Shown: piece by piece, positions 7,718 to 14,983 of the stretch
How the letters are laid out: each line of letters begins with the position of its first letter
How positions within the stretch are numbered: the stretch's first letter is position 1
DNA from: CALEMW01 sp035447065
GTDB lineage: Bacteria; Krumholzibacteriota; Krumholzibacteriia; LZORAL124-64-63
Assembly: GCA_035447065.1 (NCBI GenBank)
Contig: DAOTGJ010000025.1
Span: forward strand, 1-50,060
Length of the DNA: 50,060 nucleotides
Direction: 5' to 3'
Translations under genes and position numbers: made by a program
The notes under the pieces: generated by a model
Seen by the model: the letters and a program-made list of their open reading frames with translations, nothing else
Told to the model about the DNA's origin: nothing
The model's database searches: none

Positions 7718-9415
7718 CTAGGAGTTGTCCTTCCGCGGCCACAGCTGGTCGCGGGCGAAGACCAGGACGAAGCCCACGCTGATCAGGATGTACCCGATGT
7801 ACGTGGGCCACTTCCCGGGGTCGTAGTTCACCGAGAGCACCGTGCCCTTCTCGTCCGGATCGTAGGACGACTGGAAGTGCTTGAAGCCCCGGTGGGTCAG
7901 CGGGTGGTTCATGTAGATGCGCACCGGACGCCCGTCGATGCCCTGGGCCTCGTCGTAGAGGCGCACGTGGGACTCGTAGCTGGCGGGGTTGCGGCTGCCC
8001 GGGTAGGTCAGCAGCAGGAAGTCGTCCAGGTGCACGCTGTAGGGCAGCGGGATCTTGATGGAGCCCAGCTTGACCACGGCTTCCTTCCCGCCCAGGCTCA
8101 GCTTGGCGCCGCGGCCGTCGTCCTTGAACACGATGTCCGAGGCCGTGGTTCCGTCGGGCGCGGTCAGCGACACGCGGGCGGCGGCGGGGGCGTTGGGGTC
8201 CGCGCTCAGGCCCGGCTGCATCTGCACGTGCTGCATGGCGCCGCTGACCACGAAGGCGGCGCCGCTGCCCGACGCGCGGTAGATGCTGGCGAACTCCACC
8301 TCGAAGGCCTCGCCGCCCGGGTACGTGGCCACGGGCTGGGCGTCCTCCATGGACAGCTTCTGGTAGGCGCCGGCGGCGCGGGCGCGCACGGTGCCGTCGT
8401 CGGCCAGGGCGAAGGTCACGCCCTGGCTCAGGCCGTAGACCAGGTCCAGGTCCGCGAAGGCGTCCTCGCCGCCGCCGTGGTTCATGGAGAAGTCGGGGTG
8501 GTAGGCGAAGAGCAGGCGCTCGCCGCTGGAACCGTCGGGCGCGGTGATGCCCACGCGGATCATGGGGTTGTCCAGGGGCGAATCGAAATCCGTGCCGCCG
8601 CCCACGCGGAAGCTGGCCTGGAACTCGGTGACGGTGAAGGTCCAGCCGCCCAGCTCCAGCTCGCCCTCCAGCGGACGGGAGACCGGCAGGGTGCCGGTGC
8701 GGCCGTCCACGCGCACGCGCAGGTCGCCGTAGGCGGAGCTGCCGCCCGGCGGCGGCGCGTCGCCGCGCACCACGCTGTAGCGCACGCCGTCCACGCGTTC
8801 GGACTCGCCGCCCACCAGGGTGACCTCCTGCAGGGCGTCGCCGTCGGCCATGGCCATGGTCAGGGCCGGGGGGCCCTCGGCGGCGGGGAGCTGCTTCATC
8901 TCGAAGCGGGGCCAGTAGTCCTCCACGGCCAGGCGGTAGCTGCCGCCTTCCAGGGTCACGTCGTGGGCCACGGTCTGGCCGGGCTGGTAGAGGCGGACCT
9001 CGTAGCTGTCGAAGCTGTCGCCCATGCTGGCCTGGAGGTGGGGCTCGCGGGACCAGATGAAGTTGGTGCTGGAGCCCTCGCGGATGGGCATGATGCCCTC
9101 GTAGCCGTACCAGCGGGTGATGCCGGCGCTGATCAGGATCCAGATCATGGAGATGTGGACGATCACGAAGCCCGTCTGCCGGGGCTTGTAGGGCATGTCC
9201 TTGAACAGCCGCAGGATCAGGTTGAGGCAGAACAGGCCCAGCAGCACCTCGAACCAGAGGGCGTTGTAGACCAGGCCGCGGGCGCCCTCCGCGCCCATCT
9301 GCGACTCGATGAACGTGGCCTTGCCGATGGCCACCGCGAAGATGACCAGCAGGGGGACCGTCAGGCGGAGGGAGGCGAGGGCGGCGATGACCGGGTTCTG
9401 GAAGAAACGTTTCAC
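7718..9415 (-). CDS. resB: Cytochrome c biogenesis protein ResB (Ccs1)
   Basis: Partner of CcsA in the System II haem lyase; binds and presents apocytochrome c. The product of about 565 residues begins KRFFQNPVIAALASLRLTVP, the typical first helix of the family. Two further helices follow near residues 55 and 90, then a long periplasmic beta-rich domain, and one final helix (YIGYILISVGFVLVFARDQLW). The frame is open up to a GTG at 9523. However, a good minus-strand promoter (-35 at 9520-9525, -10 at 9497-9502) would start transcription downstream of that codon, so the GTG at 9415, just before the conserved helix, is chosen. No strong ribosome site precedes it, so the exact start is uncertain. 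Confidence 0.88.
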   Translation of the reverse strand: MKRFFQNPVIAALASLRLTVPLLVIFAVAIGKATFIESQMGAEGARGLVYNALWFEVLLGLFCLNLILRLFKDMPYKPRQTGFVIVHISMIWILISAGITRWYGYEGIMPIREGSSTNFIWSREPHLQASMGDSFDSYEVRLYQPGQTVAHDVTLEGGSYRLAVEDYWPRFEMKQLPAAEGPPALTMAMADGDALQEVTLVGGESERVDGVRYSVVRGDAPPPGGSSAYGDLRVRVDGRTGTLPVSRPLEGELELGGWTFTVTEFQASFRVGGGTDFDSPLDNPMIRVGITAPDGSSGERLLFAYHPDFSMNHGGGEDAFADLDLVYGLSQGVTFALADDGTVRARAAGAYQKLSMEDAQPVATYPGGEAFEVEFASIYRASGSGAAFVVSGAMQHVQMQPGLSADPNAPAAARVSLTAPDGTTASDIVFKDDGRGAKLSLGGKEAVVKLGSIKIPLPYSVHLDDFLLLTYPGSRNPASYESHVRLYDEAQGIDGRPVRIYMNHPLTHRGFKHFQSSYDPDEKGTVLSVNYDPGKWPTYIGYILISVGFVLVFARDQLWPRKDNS

Positions 9416-9496
9416 GACATCCGTCCGGGTTGGCGTGGCGGCCGGCGGTTCCGTCGCCGGTCCGTGGAAACGGCCGAGGGGTGGTCCGGAGCCACC

Positions 9497-9525
9497 ATGA
9501 TAGCTTGCGTATCCATCTCCCACAA
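9497..9525 (-). promoter_or_regulatory. Sigma70-type promoter of resB-ccsA
   Basis: On the minus strand, TTGTGG (9520-9525) and TATCAT (9497-9502) are separated by exactly 17 bases. The spacer contains the partly symmetrical element GATAGCTTGCGTATC (plus strand 9499-9513), a likely operator. It is divergent from the rrf2 promoter about 45 bases away. Confidence 0.6.
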
Positions 9526-9567
9526 GATGACTTGCATTTCTCCTGCCGGGGCGCTGGGCGTTCGCCC

Positions 9568-9597
9568 TTGACAGGATGAGGCATAAACTGTATTTAT
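9568..9597 (+). promoter_or_regulatory. Sigma70-type promoter of the Rrf2 gene with overlapping palindrome
   Basis: A perfect -35 box TTGACA (9568-9573), a 17-base spacer and TATTTA (9591-9596). An inverted repeat ATAAA-N5-TTTAT (9583-9597) overlaps the -10 box, which is where an autorepressing regulator would bind. The GTG start is 55 bases downstream of the -10 box. Confidence 0.65.
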
Positions 9598-9651
9598 CGG
9601 TAAGAATTTCCAGATTGCTGCCGTTCCCCCTCCGATCCGCGAGGTCCGGTC

Positions 9652-10083
9652 GTGTTCAAGGTCGAAACGCGCTACGCCCTCCACGCCATGGTGGTCCTCG
9701 CCCAGAACGACGGCCTGGTGCCCAACGCCCGGCTCGCCGAGCGCCTGGACGTGTCGTTGCCCATGGTGGCCAAGATCCTCAACCGGCTGGTCCGGTCCGG
9801 GCTGGTGACCAGCCGTCCCGGCCCGGGGGGCGGGTACACCCTGGCCCGCGCCGCGGACACCATCCCCATCATGGAGGTGGTCACGGTCTGCGAGGGGCCC
9901 GACTGGTCGCAGGGCTGCATCCTGGGCCTGCCCCAGTGCGGGGACGATCACCCCTGCGAGATGCACGGCACCTGGGGCGGTCTGCGGGACAAGATCCGCG
10001 GCATGCTCCAGAATCATTCCGTGGCCGCCATGGCCAAGGGGGAGGTCTCCTTCCCTCTCGACGACGGGCCGATCCGGCTCTAG
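9652..10083 (+). CDS. Rrf2-family transcriptional regulator, IscR/NsrR-like, probable iron-sulfur sensor
   Basis: DNA-binding regulator that in this family senses iron-sulfur status, nitric oxide or redox state through a bound cluster. The 143-residue product has the family opening FKVETRYALHAMVVLAQ, a winged helix-turn-helix (residues about 25-65, including VAKILNRLVRSGLV and GPGGGYTLAR), and then Cys89-x6-Cys96-x5-Cys102-x2-His105. That spacing is very close to the cluster ligands of IscR. GTG start; no strong ribosome site. It is divergent from resB-ccsA, which it may control; a haem-attachment pathway under an iron-sulfur sensor would fit its neighbours. It is distinct from the second Rrf2 protein of the suf operon, which lacks the histidine. 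Confidence 0.88.
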   Translation: MFKVETRYALHAMVVLAQNDGLVPNARLAERLDVSLPMVAKILNRLVRSGLVTSRPGPGGGYTLARAADTIPIMEVVTVCEGPDWSQGCILGLPQCGDDHPCEMHGTWGGLRDKIRGMLQNHSVAAMAKGEVSFPLDDGPIRL

Positions 10084-10116
10084 GTCCCCCCGCCGCAATC
10101 CCGGGGAGCATGAAGA

Positions 10117-10144
10117 AACGGCCGGCCCCTCGGGGCCGGCCGTT
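10117..10144. terminator. Bidirectional hairpin between convergent genes
   Basis: A 13-bp perfect stem (AACGGCCGGCCCC / GGGGCCGGCCGTT, loop TC) lying between the stops of the rrf2 gene (plus) and the dockerin-like gene (minus). Short A/T flanks on both sides suit termination in both directions. Confidence 0.8.
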
Positions 10145-10171
10145 CCGCATGACTCTCGGTGGCAACTCCGT

Positions 10172-10795
10172 TTAGAGGCAGGCCTTGTTCAGCCCGCTGG
10201 CGTACTGGACGAGGTCGGAGAGGTTGATGATGCCGTCGAAGAAGAAGTCGATGGTGGCATCATACGCGCCGCCCTGGTACAGGGGGGCGAAGATCACGGT
10301 GTCGGACAGGCCCACGCTGAGGTCGCCGTCCAGGTCCGGGGTCAGCACGGTCAGGGGCAGGTCCGAGCCGATGAGCGCGGAGCCCAGCACCATGATGTGC
10401 AGGCCGGCGAAGGTGTTGCCGCCCACGGGCAGGGCGCCGGTGAACGTGGTCACGCCGGCGGCGTCGCTGTCGGCGTCGGCGTTGACGGTGGAGCAGAACT
10501 GCAGGCCGCCGTCGATGCTCTCAACCCAGACGTCCTCCAGGGGGAAGCCGACGACGGGGTTGCCCACGGGGTTCAGGAGGGTCACGGTGATGGTGGCATC
10601 GACCGCGGCTCCGCCAAGGGCCTGGGCCGCGGTCAGGGGCTGACCGCTGCCGTCCGGAATGCTGAACAGGCAGGCCGCCGAACCATCGACGGACGCGGTG
10701 CTCAGAGTCAGATCGGGCAGGTTGGCCGCGGCGGGAGCGGCGACGAGAGCGACGAGACCAAGGGTGAGAATCGTCGCAGCGGTACGATGACGCAT
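10172..10795 (-). CDS. Secreted protein with dockerin-like C-terminus
   Basis: Function not recognised. The 207-residue product has a clear signal peptide (residues 1-24, cleaved after APAAA). A beta-rich middle of about 120 residues follows, with two cysteines (in AACLFS and QFCSTV). The C-terminal 60 residues read TPDLDGDLSVGLSDTVIFAP and, later, IDFFFDGIINLSDLVQYASG: two Asp-rich, EF-hand-like calcium loops each followed by a helix, as in type I dockerin repeats. It ends with a lone Cys. Such C-termini are frequent on secreted proteins of some FCB-group candidate phyla and may anchor or sort them, which is inference. GGAGGG precedes the ATG, and a strong promoter lies upstream. Confidence 0.75.
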   Translation of the reverse strand: MRHRTAATILTLGLVALVAAPAAANLPDLTLSTASVDGSAACLFSIPDGSGQPLTAAQALGGAAVDATITVTLLNPVGNPVVGFPLEDVWVESIDGGLQFCSTVNADADSDAAGVTTFTGALPVGGNTFAGLHIMVLGSALIGSDLPLTVLTPDLDGDLSVGLSDTVIFAPLYQGGAYDATIDFFFDGIINLSDLVQYASGLNKACL

Positions 10796-10846
10796 GGGTT
10801 TACCCTCCAGGGACTAAGACGAGAGTCATGACTTCGGAAGGACTCC

Positions 10847-10875
10847 ATTGTACAAGATATTTTCCCATAGTACAA
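10847..10875 (-). promoter_or_regulatory. Sigma70-type promoter of the dockerin-like secreted protein gene
   Basis: On the minus strand, TTGTAC (10870-10875), a 17-base AT-rich spacer and TACAAT (10847-10852), each hexamer two mismatches or fewer from consensus. The ATG is about 50 bases downstream. Confidence 0.65.
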
Positions 10876-10944
10876 CCCGTGTCCTCTCCCTGTTTGGAAA
10901 AAATCCCACCCATCCCTGAACGAGGATCCTGAGGGGCGGAATTT

Positions 10945-10977
10945 ATACTTGACAAAAGTTTCCGGTATTCGTTGCTT
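10945..10977 (+). promoter_or_regulatory. Promoter of the suf operon with IscR type 1-like operator
   Basis: A perfect -35 box TTGACA (10949-10954) lies inside a 24-base dyad (10945-10968) whose left arm reads ATACTTGAC and right arm TCCGGTAT. The published E. coli IscR type 1 consensus has arms ATASYYGACT and AGTCRRSTAT over 25 bases; this site matches most arm positions but is one base shorter. The -10 region 17 bases on (TTGCTT) is weak, which suits a tightly regulated promoter. A bound Rrf2 repressor would block the -35 box, implying autoregulation. Confidence 0.55.
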
Positions 10978-11030
10978 GGGGCTTGGAACGGGGGCGGAAC
11001 CATCGGAAACGCCCCGCAAGGACCGATTCC

Positions 11031-11531
11031 ATGAGGGATGCGATGAAGATCTCCAAACCCGAGGAACAGGCCATGAGGCTGGTCATGCGCATGGCCACCC
11101 ATGCGGATCAGGCCACCCTGGGGGAGCTGTCGGCCCTGGAACGGCTGCCGGAGCCCACCGTGGCCAAGCTGCTGGGGCGCCTGCGCCAGGGCGGCATCGT
11201 GGAGGTGCAGCGCGGCCGCAACGGCGGCTACGTGCTGGCGCTTCCGCCCGCCGAGATCACCGTGGCCGCGGTCATCCGCGCCCTGGGCCGGCCGCTGCTG
11301 GAAGGGGCCTCGTGCTCCCCGGTGGACTCCCTCGATCCCGAATGCCCCCACGCCGCCGACTGCGGCCTGCGCAGCGTGTGGCACCAGGTGTCGCTGCGCA
11401 TCCGCGACGTGCTGGAGAGCACCAGCGTGGCCGACCTCACCCAGAAGGAATCCGCCGTCTCGGCGCGCCTCATCGAGCGCCTCGAACCGGCGGGCACCCC
11501 CAACGTCCCCCAAGGAGCGACGACCTCATGA
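11031..11531 (+). CDS. Rrf2-family regulator heading the suf operon (SufR/IscR-like)
   Basis: Likely cluster-sensing repressor of the downstream iron-sulfur assembly genes. The product has 166 residues: a winged helix-turn-helix (residues about 27-70, LPEPTVAKLLGRLRQGGIVE then RGRNGGYVLA), then Cys95-x9-Cys105-x5-Cys111. The three cysteines fit cluster ligation, but the spacing differs from IscR and no histidine follows at x2. The ATG at 11031 is chosen because AAGGA lies 9 bases before it; the frame is open further upstream and an ATG at 11043 is an alternative. It overlaps sufC by 4 bases (ATGA). Confidence 0.85.
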   Translation: MRDAMKISKPEEQAMRLVMRMATHADQATLGELSALERLPEPTVAKLLGRLRQGGIVEVQRGRNGGYVLALPPAEITVAAVIRALGRPLLEGASCSPVDSLDPECPHAADCGLRSVWHQVSLRIRDVLESTSVADLTQKESAVSARLIERLEPAGTPNVPQGATTS

Positions 11532-12304
11532 ACGCGAAGACCCCCGTCTTTTCCTGCCGCGGCGTGCGCGTCTCCGTCGAAGGCAAGGAGATCGTCAAGG
11601 GCGTGGACCTGGACGTGATGCCGGGCGAGAAGCACGCCCTGATGGGCCCCAACGGCTCCGGCAAATCCACCCTGGCCGCCGCGCTCATGGGTCATCCCGC
11701 CTACGAGGTGAGCGGCGAGATCCTGCTGCGCGGCGAGCGCGTGGACGGCCTGGCTCCCGACGAGCGCGCCCGCATGGGCATGTTCCTGGGCTTCCAGTAC
11801 CCGGTGGCCGTGCCCGGCGTGACCGTGGCGTCGTACCTGCGCGCGGTGCTCTCGGCCCGCCGCGGCGCCGACGTGCCCGTGCGCGAGTTCCGCAAGGAGA
11901 TGGACGCCGCCTTCGCCGAGCTGGGGGTGCGCAAGGAATTCGTCACCCGCTACCTGAACGACGGGTTCTCCGGCGGCGAGAAGAAGCGCCTGGAGATCCT
12001 GCAGATGCTGATGCTGAAGCCGGAGTTCGCCCTGCTGGACGAGACGGACTCGGGCCTGGACATCGACGCCCTGAAGGTGGTCAGCGAGGGCATCAACAAG
12101 GCCCACCACGCGGACAACGGCGTGCTGCTGGTCACCCACTACCAGCGCATCCTGGACTACGTGAAGCCCGACGTGGTGCACGTGTTCATGGACGGCCGCA
12201 TCGTGCGCACCGGCGGCTTCGAGCTGGCCGGGGAGCTGGAGGCCAAGGGCTACGACTGGTTGGCGCCCGCGACGGTGGGCGCCGGAGAGGAGGCGACGTC
12301 GTGA
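11528..12304 (+). CDS. sufC: Fe-S cluster assembly ATPase SufC
   Basis: Cytoplasmic ABC-type ATPase that drives the SufB-SufD scaffold. The 258-residue product has Walker A GPNGSGKST near residue 40, the Q-loop FLGFQYPVAVPGV, the signature SGGEKKRLEI, and Walker B FALLDETDSGLD, as in SufC. AAGGAG ends 10 bases before the ATG. The frame continues open upstream, but homology begins at this ATG. The gene overlaps the regulator by 4 bases and sufB by 4 bases, so translation is probably coupled. Confidence 0.96.
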   Translation: MNAKTPVFSCRGVRVSVEGKEIVKGVDLDVMPGEKHALMGPNGSGKSTLAAALMGHPAYEVSGEILLRGERVDGLAPDERARMGMFLGFQYPVAVPGVTVASYLRAVLSARRGADVPVREFRKEMDAAFAELGVRKEFVTRYLNDGFSGGEKKRLEILQMLMLKPEFALLDETDSGLDIDALKVVSEGINKAHHADNGVLLVTHYQRILDYVKPDVVHVFMDGRIVRTGGFELAGELEAKGYDWLAPATVGAGEEATS

Positions 12305-13722
12305 GCAACGCTCAGAAGAACATCGCCGGGATCCGCGACGACTACACGGCCCGCTACGGATTCCACAACGTCGAGGACTACATGACCAAGCTCCCCAAGG
12401 GGCTTGACCACGGCGTGGTGGAGGCCATCTCCCAGAAGAAGCAGGAGCCGGCCTGGATGAACGAGATCCGGCACCAGGCCCTGGACATCTTCCTGGAGAA
12501 GCCCATGCCCACCTGGGGCAACATGGAGCTGCTCGGCCAGATCGACTTCGACGACATCCACTACTACATCAAGGCCAAGGGCGAGCAGGCCCGCAGCTGG
12601 GACGACGTGCCCGAGGACATCAAGAACACGTTCGACCGCCTGGGCGTGCCCGAGGCCGAGCGCAAGTTCCTGGCCGGCGTGACCGCCCAGTACGAGTCCG
12701 AGGTGGTCTACCACTCCATCCGCGAGGACCTGGAGAAGCTGGGCGTGCTGTTCATGGACATGGACTCGGGCCTGCGCGAGCATCCGGACATCGTGAAGAA
12801 GTACTTCGGCACGGTGATCCCCACCCGCGACAACAAGTTCTCCGCCCTGAACACGGCCTGCTGGAGCGGCGGCTCGTTCATCTACGTGCCGCCCCACACC
12901 AAGGTGGACATCCCGCTGCAGGCGTACTTCCGCATCAACGCGGAGAACATGGGGCAGTTCGAGCGCACCCTGATCATCGCCGACGAGGGCAGCAGCGTGC
13001 ACTACATCGAGGGCTGCACCGCGCCCACGTACTCCTCGGACTCGCTGCACTCGGCCGTGGTGGAGCTCATCGCGCTGAAGGACGCGCGCATCCGCTACAC
13101 CACCATCCAGAACTGGTCCAACAACGTGTTCAACCTGGTGACCAAGCGGGCCCACGCCCACGAGGGCGCCGTGGTGGAGTGGGTGGACGGCAACATCGGC
13201 TCCAAGCTGACCATGAAGTACCCGGCCATCGTGCTCAAGGGCGAGCGGGCCCACGGCGAGGTGCTCAGCATCGCCTTCGCGGGCCACGGCCAGCACCAGG
13301 ACGCCGGCGCCAAGATGATCCATGCGGCGCCCAACACCACGTCGCGCATCGTCAGCAAGAGCATCAGCAAGGACGACGGACGCTCCAGCTACCGCGGCAT
13401 GGTGGTGGTGACCAAGAAGGCCCACGGCTGCAAGACCAACGTGGAGTGCGACGCCCTGCTCATCGGCGACGCCGCGCGCTCGGACACGTACCCCACCATG
13501 GACATCGCCAACGAGAGCGTGCAGGTGGAGCACGAGGCCCGCGTGAGCAAGCTGGCGGAGGAGCAGCTCTTCTACCTCCAGAGCCGCGGCCTGACCGAGG
13601 ACCAGGCGCGCCTGATGGTGGTCAACGGCTTCATCGAGCCGTTCGTGAAGGAGCTGCCCATGGAGTACGCGGTGGAGCTCAACAGGCTCATCGAGCTGGA
13701 GATGGAGGGATCCGTTGGTTAG
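12301..13722 (+). CDS. sufB: Fe-S cluster assembly scaffold SufB
   Basis: Scaffold on which clusters are built with SufC and SufD. The 473-residue product shows the family hallmarks NTACWSGGSFIYVPPH near residue 185, VHYIEGCTAP near residue 235, and CKTNVECDALLIGD near residue 377, which holds the functional cysteine region. It starts at GTG 12301 inside the sufC stop (GTGA overlap), which gives the normal N-terminus SNAQKNIAGIRDDYTARYGF. Length is typical. Confidence 0.97.
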   Translation: MSNAQKNIAGIRDDYTARYGFHNVEDYMTKLPKGLDHGVVEAISQKKQEPAWMNEIRHQALDIFLEKPMPTWGNMELLGQIDFDDIHYYIKAKGEQARSWDDVPEDIKNTFDRLGVPEAERKFLAGVTAQYESEVVYHSIREDLEKLGVLFMDMDSGLREHPDIVKKYFGTVIPTRDNKFSALNTACWSGGSFIYVPPHTKVDIPLQAYFRINAENMGQFERTLIIADEGSSVHYIEGCTAPTYSSDSLHSAVVELIALKDARIRYTTIQNWSNNVFNLVTKRAHAHEGAVVEWVDGNIGSKLTMKYPAIVLKGERAHGEVLSIAFAGHGQHQDAGAKMIHAAPNTTSRIVSKSISKDDGRSSYRGMVVVTKKAHGCKTNVECDALLIGDAARSDTYPTMDIANESVQVEHEARVSKLAEEQLFYLQSRGLTEDQARLMVVNGFIEPFVKELPMEYAVELNRLIELEMEGSVG

Positions 13723-14983
13723 CACGCACGACATGGTGGTCCCCAACGACACGGAGCTGGCCAGCCTGGGCGACGCCCTGGGCCAGGACGCGGCCGGCCT
13801 GGAGCGCCGCCGCGGCGCGCTGGCCGCGCTGCTGGAGGCTCCCGCACCCGACCGCGTGACCCACCTCTGGCGCTTCACGGATCCGCACCGCTTCGCCCCG
13901 GCGGCGTCGGTGGCGGCCGTGGGGTTCGTGGAGAAGGGCGACGCCGCGGGCACGGCCGCCGCGGTGGACCTGGTGCCCGGGATGCAGCCCCTGGTGACCC
14001 TGTCCGACGCGGCCCGCGCCGCCGGCCTGGAGATCCTGCCCCTGGGCGACCCGTCCGTGGCGGCGCATCTGGGCGCGGCCCTCGGGGCGCCGGAATCCCA
14101 CTGGTACGCCCTGCTCAACGACGCCGCCTGGAACACGGGCGTGGCCCTGCGCCTGCCGCGGGGCAGGACGCTGGCGGACCCGGTGCGCGTGAGCGTGCAC
14201 GCCGAGGCCGCGGCGGTGCTGCCGCGGATCCTGCTCATCGCCGAGGAGAACTCGGAGCTGACCCTGGTGGAGGAGCACACCGGCGGCGTGGACGAGGCCC
14301 GCGTGGCCGGCGTGACCGAGATCCTGGCCGGGCCGGCCGCCCGCGTGCGCCACGTGCTGGTGCAGGCCTGGCGACCCGGCGTGGACGGCTACGTGAGCGT
14401 GCGCGCCCGTGCCGACCGCGACGCCGATCTGCAGACCGTGTTCTGCGCCCTGGGCGGCGACCGCGCCAAGCTGGAGTTCGTGTCCACCCTGGACGGCGCC
14501 GGCGCCGCCAGCCGCATGGTGGGCGTGATCCTGGGCGAGGAGCGCCAGCATCTGGACGTGCATACGCGGCACATCCACGCCGTGGGGGAGACCCGCAGCG
14601 ACATCGACGTGAAGGCCGTGGTGGCGGACCGCGCCCGCAGCACCTACACGGGGCTGATCCGCATCGAGGAGCGCGCGCGGGGCGTGGAGGCCTTCCAGGA
14701 GAACCGCAACCTCCTGCTGAGCGACGGCGCCCGCGCCGACACCATCCCCGAGCTGGAGATCCTCAACCAGGAGGTGGCCTGCAGCCACGGGGCCACGGTG
14801 GCGCCCCTGGACGAGGGGCAGGTCTTCTACCTGAGGAGCCGCGGCCTGGACGCCGCCCAGGCCCGGCGCATGATCGTGCGCGGGTTCCTGGAGAACACCC
14901 TGGCCCGTCTGCCCGAAGGCCTGCGCGCCCGCGTGGAGGCCGTGGTGGAGCGTCGGCTGGACAGCGTGGGGGACGGGGCGTGA
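13715..14983 (+). CDS. sufD: Fe-S cluster assembly protein SufD
   Basis: SufB paralogue that completes the SufBC2D scaffold complex. The 422-residue product shows the shared C-terminal beta-helix core (VVADRARSTYTGLIRIEERA, then AFQENRNLLLS and PELEILNQEVACSHGATV). TTG at 13715 is proposed as the start because GGAGGG lies 5 bases before it, giving an 8-base overlap with sufB. The in-frame ATG at 13733 lacks a ribosome site at the right distance but remains possible. It ends in a GTGA overlap with sufS. Confidence 0.94.
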   Translation: MVSTHDMVVPNDTELASLGDALGQDAAGLERRRGALAALLEAPAPDRVTHLWRFTDPHRFAPAASVAAVGFVEKGDAAGTAAAVDLVPGMQPLVTLSDAARAAGLEILPLGDPSVAAHLGAALGAPESHWYALLNDAAWNTGVALRLPRGRTLADPVRVSVHAEAAAVLPRILLIAEENSELTLVEEHTGGVDEARVAGVTEILAGPAARVRHVLVQAWRPGVDGYVSVRARADRDADLQTVFCALGGDRAKLEFVSTLDGAGAASRMVGVILGEERQHLDVHTRHIHAVGETRSDIDVKAVVADRARSTYTGLIRIEERARGVEAFQENRNLLLSDGARADTIPELEILNQEVACSHGATVAPLDEGQVFYLRSRGLDAAQARRMIVRGFLENTLARLPEGLRARVEAVVERRLDSVGDGA

